Shown piece after piece: positions 46,351 through 54,555 of a stretch of DNA of 64,000 bases (the first letter of the stretch is position 1; each line of letters begins with the position of its first letter). Position numbers and translations under genes: made by a program. Location of the stretch: NCBI RefSeq assembly GCF_027532945.1, contig NZ_JAPZTZ010000023.1, positions 1 through 64,000 on the forward strand, in the 5' to 3' direction. The DNA comes from Phreatobacter sp. GTDB taxonomy: Bacteria > Pseudomonadota > Alphaproteobacteria > Rhizobiales > Phreatobacteraceae. The notes under the pieces are model-generated. The model saw nothing but the letters and a program-made list of their open reading frames with translations, did no database searches and had not been told where the DNA came from.

Positions 46351-46812
46351 ATGACGCTCGATGCCATCGACCGCCGCATCCTCGCCGAGCTGCAGCGCGA
46401 CGGGCGCATCACCAACCAGGCCCTGGCGGAAAAGGTGGGGCTCTCCGCGACGCCCTGCCTGCGCCGGGTGAAGCGGCTGGAGGAGGCCGGCATCCTGCGC
46501 GGCTATGTGGCCGTGGTCGACCAGAAGGCGGTGGACCTCCCCGTGAGCATCTTCATCTCGATCAAGCTGGAGCGCCAGCGCGAGGAGGACCTCGACCGCT
46601 TCGCCGAGGCCGTGTCGCGCTGGCCGGAGGTGATGGAGTGCTACCTGATGACCGGCCAGCGCGATTATCTCATGCGCGTCGTCTGCGCCGACCTGCCGGC
46701 CTATGAGCGTTTCCTGAAGGCCCGGCTCACACGCCTCGACGGCATCGCCTCGATCGAGAGCTCCTTCGCCCTTGCCCAGGTGAAGCACACCAACGTGCTG
46801 CCGATCGGGTAA
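46351..46812 (+). CDS. Lrp/AsnC-family transcription regulator (MdeR-like)
   Basis: This 153-residue regulator has an N-terminal helix-turn-helix (IDRRILAELQRDGRITNQAL, then GLSATPCLRRVKRLEEAGIL, about residues 6-50) and a C-terminal RAM ligand-binding domain (about 65-150) including VMECYLMTGQRDYLMRVVC. GGAAG is eight bases before the ATG. It diverges from the 2-oxoacid dehydrogenase gene, with an Lrp box between them, so it most likely senses an amino acid and controls that enzyme and itself. Confidence 0.93.
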   Translation: MTLDAIDRRILAELQRDGRITNQALAEKVGLSATPCLRRVKRLEEAGILRGYVAVVDQKAVDLPVSIFISIKLERQREEDLDRFAEAVSRWPEVMECYLMTGQRDYLMRVVCADLPAYERFLKARLTRLDGIASIESSFALAQVKHTNVLPIG

Positions 46813-46832
46813 GGGCCCTGGGCCGTGGGACA

Positions 46833-47261
46833 TCAGTCGTTGGGGTGGGTCCCCTCGAAGCGGAAGCCGTCCGCCTTCTTCGTGAAGCTGAACAGCATGT
46901 CGCCGCAGGTCAGGACATAGTAGCCGTCGCTGCCGGGCGGCTTGTCGTAAACAGGGCGCGCCGTCTGCAGGCAGCTGCGGTTTCGCTGCGTGAACATCTG
47001 CCGATAGATCCGGCTCTCGAAATAGGCCCGGTCGCGGTGGGCGTCGTCATAGTAGATCGGCATGCGGGTGAGCGAGGCCACGGCGCTCGGGTCGTTGGCG
47101 CGCAGTGCGGTGCGGAACTCGGCGATGAAGGTGCGGAATTCGGCCTGGACGGCCGGCGGGGCGGGCGGGTCGCGCTGGGCGAGGGCGTTGCTGCCCGACA
47201 GGACGGTGACGGCCAACCCGAAGGCGGCGGCGGAGGCAGAGAAGCGACGCGTGAATGACAT
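46833..47261 (-). CDS. Secreted protein of unknown function
   Basis: This protein of 142 residues begins with an RR-containing hydrophobic signal peptide (MSFTRRFSASAAAFGLAVTV, cleavage near ALAQR at about 29). The mature part (AEFRTFIAEFRTALRANDPS, then ASLTRMPIYYDD) resembles small NTF2/DUF4440-like periplasmic proteins that have a helix followed by a curved sheet. It has two cysteines (SCLQTA, LTCGDM) likely to pair. The ATG at 47261 follows AGGATCC. The frame continues upstream without homology-like character, so the shorter start is used. Function unknown. Confidence 0.72.
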   Translation of the reverse strand: MSFTRRFSASAAAFGLAVTVLSGSNALAQRDPPAPPAVQAEFRTFIAEFRTALRANDPSAVASLTRMPIYYDDAHRDRAYFESRIYRQMFTQRNRSCLQTARPVYDKPPGSDGYYVLTCGDMLFSFTKKADGFRFEGTHPND

Positions 47262-47529
47262 GATCGAGGATCCTTCCGGGTGAGGGTGTCCGAGGTCCCC
47301 GGCGGTCGCCTCCGTCGCCGCGTGCGGGTCGAAGGCCGCATCGGCCATGGAGGCCACCGCCCCTCTGACGCCTTGGCTATGGCAGCGCGACGCTGAGCTT
47401 CCGTGCCGGTACGGAAGAGGCTGTGTTTCCAATGAGACAGGCTGCGTTTCGGCGCCGCAGGGCCTCGCCTTTGACAGCGCGCCTTCAGGCTCTACCCTCT
47501 CGCCCACCGCATCAGGAGGCCGAGCGACC

Positions 47530-49419
47530 ATGCAGCGACCCATCCTTCCGCGCCGAACCCCGCGCCCGTCTCGCCGCACCGTCCTGACCCTCGCCGCCGG
47601 CGCGGCCAGCGCCGGACTCCTCCTGACGCGTGGCGCGCTGGCGCAGGCCGAGACCGAAAGCCATGGCCTCTCCTCCTTCGGCGACCTCAAATATCCCGCC
47701 GACTTCCGCCATTACGACTATGTGAATCCGCAAGCGCCCAAGGGTGGCACTTTCGTCCATACGGCGGCGAGCTGGGCGTTCAACCAGAACCCCACCACCT
47801 TCAACACGATGAACACGCTGGTCCTGCGCGGCGACGCGCCGCCCGGCCTCGACGGCATTTTCGCCAGCCTGATGACCGGCTCCGGCGACGAGCCGGATTC
47901 CATGTATGGCCTCGTCGCCGAGCGCGTCCGCATGAGCGCCGACGGGCTCACCTATCGCTTCACCATCCGCGATGCCGCGCGGTTCCACGACGGCACGCCG
48001 ATCACCGCCGAGGATGTCGCCTGGTCGTTCCTGACGCTGAAGGAGAAGGGGCATCCGCTGCTGCGCGTCGTGTTGCGCGACCTCGCGGGCGCCGAGGCGG
48101 AGAGCGCCAAGGTCGTCGTCATCCGCTTCGCACCCGGTCGATCGCGCTCGCTGCCGCTCACCATCGCCGGCCTGCCGATCCTGTCGAAGGCCTGGTACGC
48201 CAACCGCGATTTCGAGGCCTCCACCATGGACGTGCCGCTCGGCTCGGCCGCCTACAAGGTCGGCCGCTTCGAGGCGGGCCGCTTCATCGAATATGACCGT
48301 GTCAGGGACTGGTGGGGCGAGAAGCTGCCCGTCGCGCTCGGCCAGAACAATTTCGACACGATCCGCCTCGAATTCTTCCGCGACCGCGACGTCGCCTTCG
48401 AGGCCTTCAAGAGCCGTACCTACACGTTCCGCGAGGAGTTCACCTCGCGCGCCTGGGCGACGCAGTACGACTTCCCCGCCGCCAAGGATGGCCGGGTCGT
48501 GCGCCGCGAGATTTCCGACGAGACGCCGTCGGGCGCGCAGGGCTGGTTCATCAACACCCGCCGCGAGAAGTTCGCCCATCCGAAGCTGCGCGAGGCGCTC
48601 GGCCTCGCCTTCGATTTCGAATGGACGAACAAGAACGTCATGTTCGACAGCTACCGGCGCACCCATTCCTTCTTCCAGAACTCGCCGCTCATGGCGACCG
48701 GCGCGCCGTCTGCCGAAGAGCTCGCCGTGCTCGAGCCCTTCCCGGGCCGGACGCCTGACGAGGTCTTTGGCGAGCCCTATGTGCCGCCCGTGTCCAACGG
48801 CTCGGGCCAGGACCGCAATCTTCTCCGCCTGGCGACGCAGCTGCTGCGCGAGGCGGGTTTCACGTTGAGGGACAACCGTCTCCTCGACCCGGCGGGCCGG
48901 GCCATGACGGTGGAGTTCCTCGACTTCGACAATTCGCTGGAGCGCCACACCCAGCCCTTCGTGGCGAATCTCCGCCGCCTCGGCATCGAGGCCAACATCC
49001 GCAGGGTGGATTCGGCCCAGTACCAGGCGCGGCTGAAGGACTATGACTTCGACCTGACGATCCGCCGCTATTCGCTGTCGCTCACGCCCGGCGAATCGCT
49101 GCGCACCTTCTTCGGCTCGCAGAGCGGCCGCCAGCCGGGCTCGCAGAACCTTGCCGGCATCGCCGATCCGGTCATCGACGCGCTGATCGACAAGATCCTC
49201 GCCGCCAACAGCCGCGCCGAGCTGACCGTGCTCTGCCGCTGCCTCGACCGGGTGCTGCGCGCCGGGCGCTACTGGGTGCCCAACTGGTACAAGCCGTCGA
49301 GCTGGCTGGCCTATTGGGACATGTTCGGCTTCCCCGAGACCAAGCCGCGCTATGCCAAGGGCGTGCCATCCACCTGGTGGTTCGACCCGGCCAAGGCGGC
49401 GCGGATCGAGCGGAGCTGA
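47530..49419 (+). CDS. Peptide-type ABC transporter binding protein (YejA-like, family 5)
   Basis: The precursor of 629 residues has a twin-arginine-type leader (RPSRRTVLTLAAGAASAG, about 13-30) and cleavage near ALAQA. The family 5 solute-binding fold follows with YDYVNPQAPKGGTFV (about 62-76), typical of the YejA branch that binds oligopeptides and microcin C. DGTPITAEDVAWSFLTLK is the family signature. GGAGG lies nine bases before ATG 47530. No yejBEF-like permease or ATPase genes are adjacent. The gene faces away from the small secreted protein gene across a 268-base spacer. Confidence 0.9.
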   Translation: MQRPILPRRTPRPSRRTVLTLAAGAASAGLLLTRGALAQAETESHGLSSFGDLKYPADFRHYDYVNPQAPKGGTFVHTAASWAFNQNPTTFNTMNTLVLRGDAPPGLDGIFASLMTGSGDEPDSMYGLVAERVRMSADGLTYRFTIRDAARFHDGTPITAEDVAWSFLTLKEKGHPLLRVVLRDLAGAEAESAKVVVIRFAPGRSRSLPLTIAGLPILSKAWYANRDFEASTMDVPLGSAAYKVGRFEAGRFIEYDRVRDWWGEKLPVALGQNNFDTIRLEFFRDRDVAFEAFKSRTYTFREEFTSRAWATQYDFPAAKDGRVVRREISDETPSGAQGWFINTRREKFAHPKLREALGLAFDFEWTNKNVMFDSYRRTHSFFQNSPLMATGAPSAEELAVLEPFPGRTPDEVFGEPYVPPVSNGSGQDRNLLRLATQLLREAGFTLRDNRLLDPAGRAMTVEFLDFDNSLERHTQPFVANLRRLGIEANIRRVDSAQYQARLKDYDFDLTIRRYSLSLTPGESLRTFFGSQSGRQPGSQNLAGIADPVIDALIDKILAANSRAELTVLCRCLDRVLRAGRYWVPNWYKPSSWLAYWDMFGFPETKPRYAKGVPSTWWFDPAKAARIERS

Positions 49420-49476
49420 CCTGTGCATCTCGCCTCAGGGTTGCAAGGGGGCGTGTTTTTGGACTAACGACGCGAC

Positions 49477-49737
49477 ATGGGAATGGGGCATGCCACAGGC
49501 GTGATCGGGCTCTTGCGACACCATTTGCGGCGGGGGCGGCGGTGGCTGCGGCGGCGGCGCGCGCTGTCGCTCCGGGTGGCGCGCCTGGAGGCCGAGGTCG
49601 AGCACCTGCGCCACGGCCTCGACGCCACCAGCGCCCTCTATGAACGCAGGCTCGATCAGCTCACCGCACGGCTCGTGGAGATGGAGGCCGCCGCGACACC
49701 GGGCGCCGGCAGCCAGGACCGTCCGGGCGGGCGATGA
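49477..49737 (+). CDS. Small arginine-rich coiled-coil protein
   Basis: The 86-residue protein has a basic region (HHLRRGRRWLRRRRALSLRV, about residues 15-34), then a heptad stretch of about 30 residues (ARLEAEVEHLRHGLDATSAL) likely to form a coiled coil. The stop overlaps the next start in ATGA fashion, which argues that it is a real gene translated with the glycosyltransferase behind it. I recognise no family. A start at the internal ATG six bases later is also possible. Confidence 0.5.
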   Translation: MGMGHATGVIGLLRHHLRRGRRWLRRRRALSLRVARLEAEVEHLRHGLDATSALYERRLDQLTARLVEMEAAATPGAGSQDRPGGR

Positions 49738-49892
49738 CGGCGCCACGGGTCGTCCAGCTGGTGAACTTTCCGCTCCGGGAGATTGTCACCGGCGGACAGA
49801 TCCGTACCGACCGCCTCGGCCGCCTCATCGAGCGGCTAGGCGGCGATCGCCGGCCGCTCTGCGTGACGCCGCGACGATGGCGGGCCGGATGA
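49734..49892 (+). pseudogene. N-terminal fragment of a glycosyltransferase, out of frame with the rest
   Basis: The frame encodes about 52 residues that look like the start of a GT-B glycosyltransferase (VQLVNFPLREIVTGGQIRTD, then RLGRLIERLGG) before a TGA at 49890-49892. The continuation (DDIALDTESDRWVTADPHAF) is in the next frame, which is open from 49867. The frames overlap in 49867-49892, so a single-base indel, for example in the GGG run at 49882-49884, would unite them. Either a real mutation or a sequencing error is possible. Confidence 0.6.
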
Positions 49893-49923
49893 CATCGCCC
49901 TCGATACCGAATCCGACCGCTGG

Positions 49924-50943
49924 GTGACGGCCGATCCTCACGCCTTCGAACTGCGTCTCGCCGATGCCGTCCGGCGCGACCCGGCCTTGCGTCACCGCCT
50001 CGCGGCCCGCCTGGAGATGCTGGCACCGGACGTCATCTGGTGCGAGCAGCCCTTTCTCTGGCCGCTGGTGGCGCCGCTGGCCGAAAGCAAAGCGATCACC
50101 GTTGTCTATAGTGGCCACAATGTCGAATGGCGCGCCCGTCGGGAGCTCCTCGCCCGCCTCGGCCGCACGGCCCCGGCCATCGTCGAGCGGCTCGCCACGC
50201 TGGAGCGCGCCCTCATCGCCCGCGCCGACCTGGTCATTGGCTGCAGCGAGGCCGATGCGGCGGGATATCGGGCCATGGGCGCAACCAGCGTCGCGCTCGT
50301 GCCGAACGGCGCCGACCCGCCGGTCGCGGGCGACAACAGCGATGCCGCGGCGCTGGCGCGGTTGCAGGCCCGCCTTGACCCCGGCCTGCCGGTCCTCGCC
50401 TTCATCGGCGCCGATTACCTGCCCAACTGGATCGGCCTGCGCGATCTCGTGGTCACGTCCATGGCGCCGGGCGGAGCCCTCGCCGGCTTTCAGCTCCTGC
50501 TCATGGGCGAGGTCTGCCGACCCTATGCGGACTGGCTGCGGCAGCGGGGCGGGGCCATGCCGCAGATCCACGCCCTCGGGCGCGTCGACGCAGCGACGCG
50601 GAGCGCCGCATTCCGCCTCGCGGATGTGGCGATCCTGCCGCTGACGACCGGCGGCGGAACCAGTCTGAAGACCGCCGAGGCGCTGCTCGGCATGAGCGAG
50701 GTGGTGGGCACGCCCATCGCCTTCCGCGGCCATAAGGAGCGGACGGGGGCACCCGGGGTTCATTGCGTCGCGCCGGATGCCTTTGCCGCAGGGCTGGCGG
50801 CGCTCGACCTCACCGACCGCGATGCGATCCGCGCCCGGGCCGGGGCGCGCAGGCCTGAGGTGGCGGGCTGCAGCTGGGACGCCGTGCTCGCTGCGGCCGC
50901 CGCCGATCCGGCGATCGGCGCGGTGCTGCGGGTCGCTCGATGA
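49924..50943 (+). CDS. Glycosyltransferase (GT-B fold), main part of a probably frameshifted gene
   Basis: From the GTG at 49924 the open part gives 339 residues. The frame is open back to 49867, and the missing N-terminus lies in another frame at 49734-49892. The segment VYSGHNVEWRARRELLARLG is typical of family 4-like enzymes, and LVIGCSEADAAGYRAMG leads into the C-terminal domain. GGGTSLKTAEALLGMSEVVG near residue 235 matches the sugar-nucleotide-binding motif of group 1 transferases. If intact, it would add a sugar to a surface glycan. It overlaps the next glycosyltransferase by four bases (ATGA). Confidence 0.75.
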   Translation: MTADPHAFELRLADAVRRDPALRHRLAARLEMLAPDVIWCEQPFLWPLVAPLAESKAITVVYSGHNVEWRARRELLARLGRTAPAIVERLATLERALIARADLVIGCSEADAAGYRAMGATSVALVPNGADPPVAGDNSDAAALARLQARLDPGLPVLAFIGADYLPNWIGLRDLVVTSMAPGGALAGFQLLLMGEVCRPYADWLRQRGGAMPQIHALGRVDAATRSAAFRLADVAILPLTTGGGTSLKTAEALLGMSEVVGTPIAFRGHKERTGAPGVHCVAPDAFAAGLAALDLTDRDAIRARAGARRPEVAGCSWDAVLAAAAADPAIGAVLRVAR

Positions 50944-52163
50944 GGCTGCACCTGCTCTCCCCCGTGCCGCCAGCGCCCACGGGCACGGCCGACTACCTGC
51001 GCCAGCTCGTCGACGATCTGATCACCGCCCGCGGACCGGAGGTCGTCTCCCGACTCGTGCTGTGGGACGAGGTCGGCCCGGACCATCCGGGGCTCATGAC
51101 CCGCGCCGGACAGCTGCCGGTGCGGCCCGCCGCGGGCCTCAACGCGCAGGCCATGGCACCGGGCGACCTCGCCGTGGTTTTCCTCGCCGCCAATACGTTT
51201 CACGGCTGGATCTGGGGGGCCCTGGCCCGCGGCCTGCCCGTGCCTGTCATCGCCGTCATCCACGACCTCAGCACCTATCCGCTGATCCGCAGCCTTGCCC
51301 GCAAGAGGCTCTACGGACTTGGCCCCGCCGAGGAGAAGGCGGCCCTGGTGGACGAGCATGGGGCCGGAACCGCGCGGCTCATCGCCGGCTTCGACGACCT
51401 GCCGGAGACCGGGCGCTATTTCATCCTCGGTCTCGGCCTCGCCACGCGGCAGGCCTCGGGCCTCATCGTTCATTCGCATTATGCGCGGCTGCGACTGATG
51501 ACGGAGCGGATCGCCGGCGCGCCCCTGTCGCCGGTGCGCGTGGCGCGGCACCCGGCGCCCTTTGGGCCATCGCCGCCGCCGGTTCCACCGCGCGAGGCCG
51601 GAGCCCCGTTCACCGTGGGATCCGTCGGCTTCTTCAATCCGACCAAGCGGAACCACGTGCTGATCGACGCCTTCGCGGCCTTCCTGCGCGGCCTTCCGGC
51701 GGAGGACCAGGCCGCGACGCAGCTGGTCTTTGTCGGCGCCATCGACGCGGAGCAACGCCGCGCCGCCGCGGCCCGGGCCGCCGACGCCGGCATCGGCGAC
51801 CGGGTGACATTCACCGGCTATGTCGACGAGGAGACGCTCACCGCCTGGCAACAGCGCCTCGACCTGCAGGTGAACCTGCGGTTTCCGTCCTGCGGGGAGA
51901 CCTCCGGCACGCTCGCCCGCGCCCAGGCGCTCGGCATTCCCGTCGTGGTCTCGGACTTCGCGGCCTTCCGGGAGGAGGCGGCGCTGGCGCATCTGCCTGT
52001 GGATCCGCCGGAGGAGTTCGAGGCGCTGCTGGCGGTGATCCGCGCCCGCCATGCCGACTGGCGCGCCGGCCGGCCGGCACCGGCGCCGCGACGGGCCTCG
52101 ACCGCGCCGGAACCAGAGAGTTTCGACGCCGTGCTCGCCGCCTTCGAGCGCGACCTTGGGTGA
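50940..52163 (+). CDS. Group 1 glycosyltransferase (GT4 family)
   Basis: This 407-residue protein begins with a glycine-poor variant of the GT-B entry (MRLHLLSPVPPAPTGTADYL). The second Rossmann domain contains TVGSVGFFNPTKRNHVLIDAF and FPSCGETSGTLARAQALGIP, which carries the conserved E-X7-E-like donor site in altered form. It is coupled to the preceding transferase, and both probably act on one glycan. The C-terminal 30 residues are Pro/Ala-rich. The donor and acceptor cannot be predicted. It converges with nhaA four bases past its stop. Confidence 0.88.
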   Translation: MRLHLLSPVPPAPTGTADYLRQLVDDLITARGPEVVSRLVLWDEVGPDHPGLMTRAGQLPVRPAAGLNAQAMAPGDLAVVFLAANTFHGWIWGALARGLPVPVIAVIHDLSTYPLIRSLARKRLYGLGPAEEKAALVDEHGAGTARLIAGFDDLPETGRYFILGLGLATRQASGLIVHSHYARLRLMTERIAGAPLSPVRVARHPAPFGPSPPPVPPREAGAPFTVGSVGFFNPTKRNHVLIDAFAAFLRGLPAEDQAATQLVFVGAIDAEQRRAAAARAADAGIGDRVTFTGYVDEETLTAWQQRLDLQVNLRFPSCGETSGTLARAQALGIPVVVSDFAAFREEAALAHLPVDPPEEFEALLAVIRARHADWRAGRPAPAPRRASTAPEPESFDAVLAAFERDLG

Positions 52164-52167
52164 GCCG

Positions 52168-53364
52168 TCAGCGGCTCGGGGTGGGGACCGCCTCGCGCTT
52201 GGCCACCAGCAGCACCAGCGTGCCGACAACCGCCGACAGGATCGACCCGGCGAGCACGCCGACCTTCACCTGGTCCTGCAGCACCGCGCTGGACGGGAAG
52301 GCGAGCAGGCCGATGAACAGGCTCATGGTGAAGCCGATGCCGCAAAGCAGGGCGACGCCATAGACCTGCGGCCAGGTGGCATCCTCCGGCCGGTCGGCCC
52401 AGCCGAGGCGCACGGCGAGGAAGGTCGTGCCGAAGACGCCGACCTGCTTGCCGACGAAGAGTCCGGCGGCGATGCCGAGCGGCAGCGGCGCCAGCAGCGA
52501 GGCGAGCGAGAAACCGGCCAGCGACACGCCGGCATTGGCGAAGCCGAAGATCGGCACGATGGCGAAGGCGACCCAGGGCTGGATGGCGTGTTCCAGCACG
52601 TGCAGCGGCGAGTGATCGTCGCCGCGGCCATCGGCGCCGCGGAGCGGGATGGTGAGGGCCAGCGCGACGCCGGCCAGCGTCGCGTGGACGCCGGATTTCA
52701 GCACCAGAACCCAGAGGACGGCGCCGAGCAGGAGATAGGGCGCGAGCGAGCGCACATTCATGCGGTTGAGGACGGCGAGGACGGCCAGCACGCCAAAGGC
52801 GCCGGCGAGCCAGGCGAGCGACAGATTGGCCGTGTAGAAGGCGGCGATGATGATGACCGCGCCGAGATCGTCGATGATGGCGAGGGCCGTGAGGAAGATC
52901 TTGAGCGAGACCGGCACGCGGGGCCCGAGAAGGGCCAGCACGCCGAGGGCGAAGGCGATGTCGGTGGCAGTCGGGATGGCCCAGCCGCGCAGCGTCTCGC
53001 CCGAGGCGGCGTTGAACGCGACGAAGACGAGGCCGGGGGCCACCATGCCGCCCGCGGCGGCGATGCCGGGCAGCACGCGGCGCGGCCATGTCGCGAGCTG
53101 GCCGTCGAGGAACTCGCGCTTGATCTCGAGGCCGACCAGCAGGAAGAACACCGCCATCAAGAGGTCGTTGATCCAGTGGAGCAGGTTCAAGGGGCCGATA
53201 TAGGCCTTGAGCGCGGCGAAATAGGCGGGCGCGAGCGGGGAATTCGCCACGACCATGGCCAGCGCCGCGGCGACCATGAGCACGATGCCGCCGGCGGCCG
53301 AGCTCTCGAAGAAGGCGCGCAGCACCGATCGGGCGCGGGGCGAGGGGGCGTGATGGGCGGACAA
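52168..53364 (-). CDS. nhaA: Na+/H+ antiporter NhaA
   Basis: The 398-residue, 12-helix inner-membrane antiporter starts at TTG 53364, which has GAGGAG seven bases upstream and gives the normal NhaA length; an ATG 81 bases earlier has no ribosome binding site. The essential aspartates occur in [18 protein letters not shown] and [17 protein letters not shown], matching D133 and the D163/D164 pair of the E. coli protein. NhaA exports sodium in exchange for two protons at alkaline pH or high salt. It is a single gene on the minus strand. Confidence 0.95.
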   Translation of the reverse strand: MSAHHAPSPRARSVLRAFFESSAAGGIVLMVAAALAMVVANSPLAPAYFAALKAYIGPLNLLHWINDLLMAVFFLLVGLEIKREFLDGQLATWPRRVLPGIAAAGGMVAPGLVFVAFNAASGETLRGWAIPTATDIAFALGVLALLGPRVPVSLKIFLTALAIIDDLGAVIIIAAFYTANLSLAWLAGAFGVLAVLAVLNRMNVRSLAPYLLLGAVLWVLVLKSGVHATLAGVALALTIPLRGADGRGDDHSPLHVLEHAIQPWVAFAIVPIFGFANAGVSLAGFSLASLLAPLPLGIAAGLFVGKQVGVFGTTFLAVRLGWADRPEDATWPQVYGVALLCGIGFTMSLFIGLLAFPSSAVLQDQVKVGVLAGSILSAVVGTLVLLVAKREAVPTPSR

Positions 53365-53616
53365 GGCTGCGCTCCTCGGAACGGTTCGGTCCAGGTCTCC
53401 GTTTCGGGCTGATCCCGGCGCACGCAGCACACGCCTCGGGGCCAAGACCTACGGTTTCCGCCACGGCGGATCAACCCGTGACGGCGGGTGAGGGATCGGC
53501 GGCAGGGTGTCGCGCTTCCAACAGCGATGCTGCTAAGTTTGATTATTGTCTGTCTCGACCATTTGGAGATCGCGGGCGACGTCCCGGGATTGCCGCGCCG
53601 CCGTGGAGGTAGTTTT

Positions 53617-54123
53617 TTGGAAAGCACAGACTGGGTCCAGCGTGAGGGGCAAGCGAACGCGGCCAGAAGGATGGCGCAGCAAGGGATAGGTTTTCATATT
53701 GCGGCGTTGCGCGCGCTAGAGGGGCGCGCTGATCGAAACGGCGAAGTGGAGTGGCTCCCCATTCCTGCAGTTACGAACCTAGCCTTTGCTTGCGAGCTCT
53801 ACCTGAAGTCACTTTTGTTTTTTGAGAAAGGAACTACTACCCGCGAACATCGTCTTTCTGTAATTTTCTCTCAGCTTAGCGACGACGTGCAGCAAGATGC
53901 GGCCACTCATTTTGGGGCAGGGGACCTCCGCGGCCGCCTTGCGGAATTTTCAAACGCATTCGTAGAATGGCGTTACATATTTGAGCAATTATCGGCTTCA
54001 CTAAATAACAGAGAGTTATTAGACGTTGCGGGAACACTTCTAGACGTCGTCACGAAACACATCGGACTCGGAGCGGATTACGCTCGGAAGATAAAGGCGC
54101 AGCGAGACTGGAGTCGGATCTAG
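53617..54123 (+). CDS. HEPN-like orphan protein, possibly defence related
   Basis: From the TTG at 53617, with GGAGG seven bases upstream, the protein has 168 residues. The stretch VTNLAFACELYLKSLLFFEK, then TTTREHRLSVIFSQLSDDV, follows the helical pattern of HEPN-domain proteins, in which a conserved R-X-H-like motif lies between the second and third helices. HEPN domains act as RNases in toxin-antitoxin and abortive-infection systems, but no nucleotidyltransferase or other partner is adjacent. Base composition is visibly lower in GC than in the neighbouring genes, a sign of recent acquisition. The function is therefore a tentative suggestion. Confidence 0.5.
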   Translation: MESTDWVQREGQANAARRMAQQGIGFHIAALRALEGRADRNGEVEWLPIPAVTNLAFACELYLKSLLFFEKGTTTREHRLSVIFSQLSDDVQQDAATHFGAGDLRGRLAEFSNAFVEWRYIFEQLSASLNNRELLDVAGTLLDVVTKHIGLGADYARKIKAQRDWSRI

Positions 54124-54176
54124 GGCGCGTCTCAACCGCAACGTGAACAGGATTTGAGCAGGGAAACCTGAGAAAA

Positions 54177-54202
54177 TGGTGCTGCGATAGAGGATTGAAC
54201 TC
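54177..54202. repeat. Truncated copy of the tRNA-Thr 3' end, candidate attachment-site remnant
   Basis: Twenty-six bases match the 3' terminal part (CCA, acceptor and T arm) of the tRNA-Thr gene at 57978-58003 with one mismatch, in the same orientation. The rest of the tRNA is absent. The remaining stretch to 54555 holds no gene I can support. Confidence 0.75.
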
Positions 54203-54555
54203 GTACACAAACACCAACCTTCGCCAAGCCGAAGCAAGGAGCGTCATCCCGAGCACTCCGCCCAAAAACGCAACCGCCGCTGGGAAGACATGTCGCCGCC
54301 GCCTGCATCGTCGATTGTAGCTGCAGGCCTTGAGACTGCCCCTGAATCGCCGGTCTCAGGTCAAGACGTCATCGCCATTCGAAAAAGCCTTCAACGGCTT
54401 TGCTATGGAAAAAGCCACGGGGTCGGAACCAGCTGACGAGACCCGATACCGCCATTTCCACCCTTGCATCAACGTACCTCTGGGCTTGCTAAACGGTTGT
54501 GCGTAGAACGCTTGAGCATTATCGACGCGCCGAGCGAGAGGTTGATTCTTTGACG

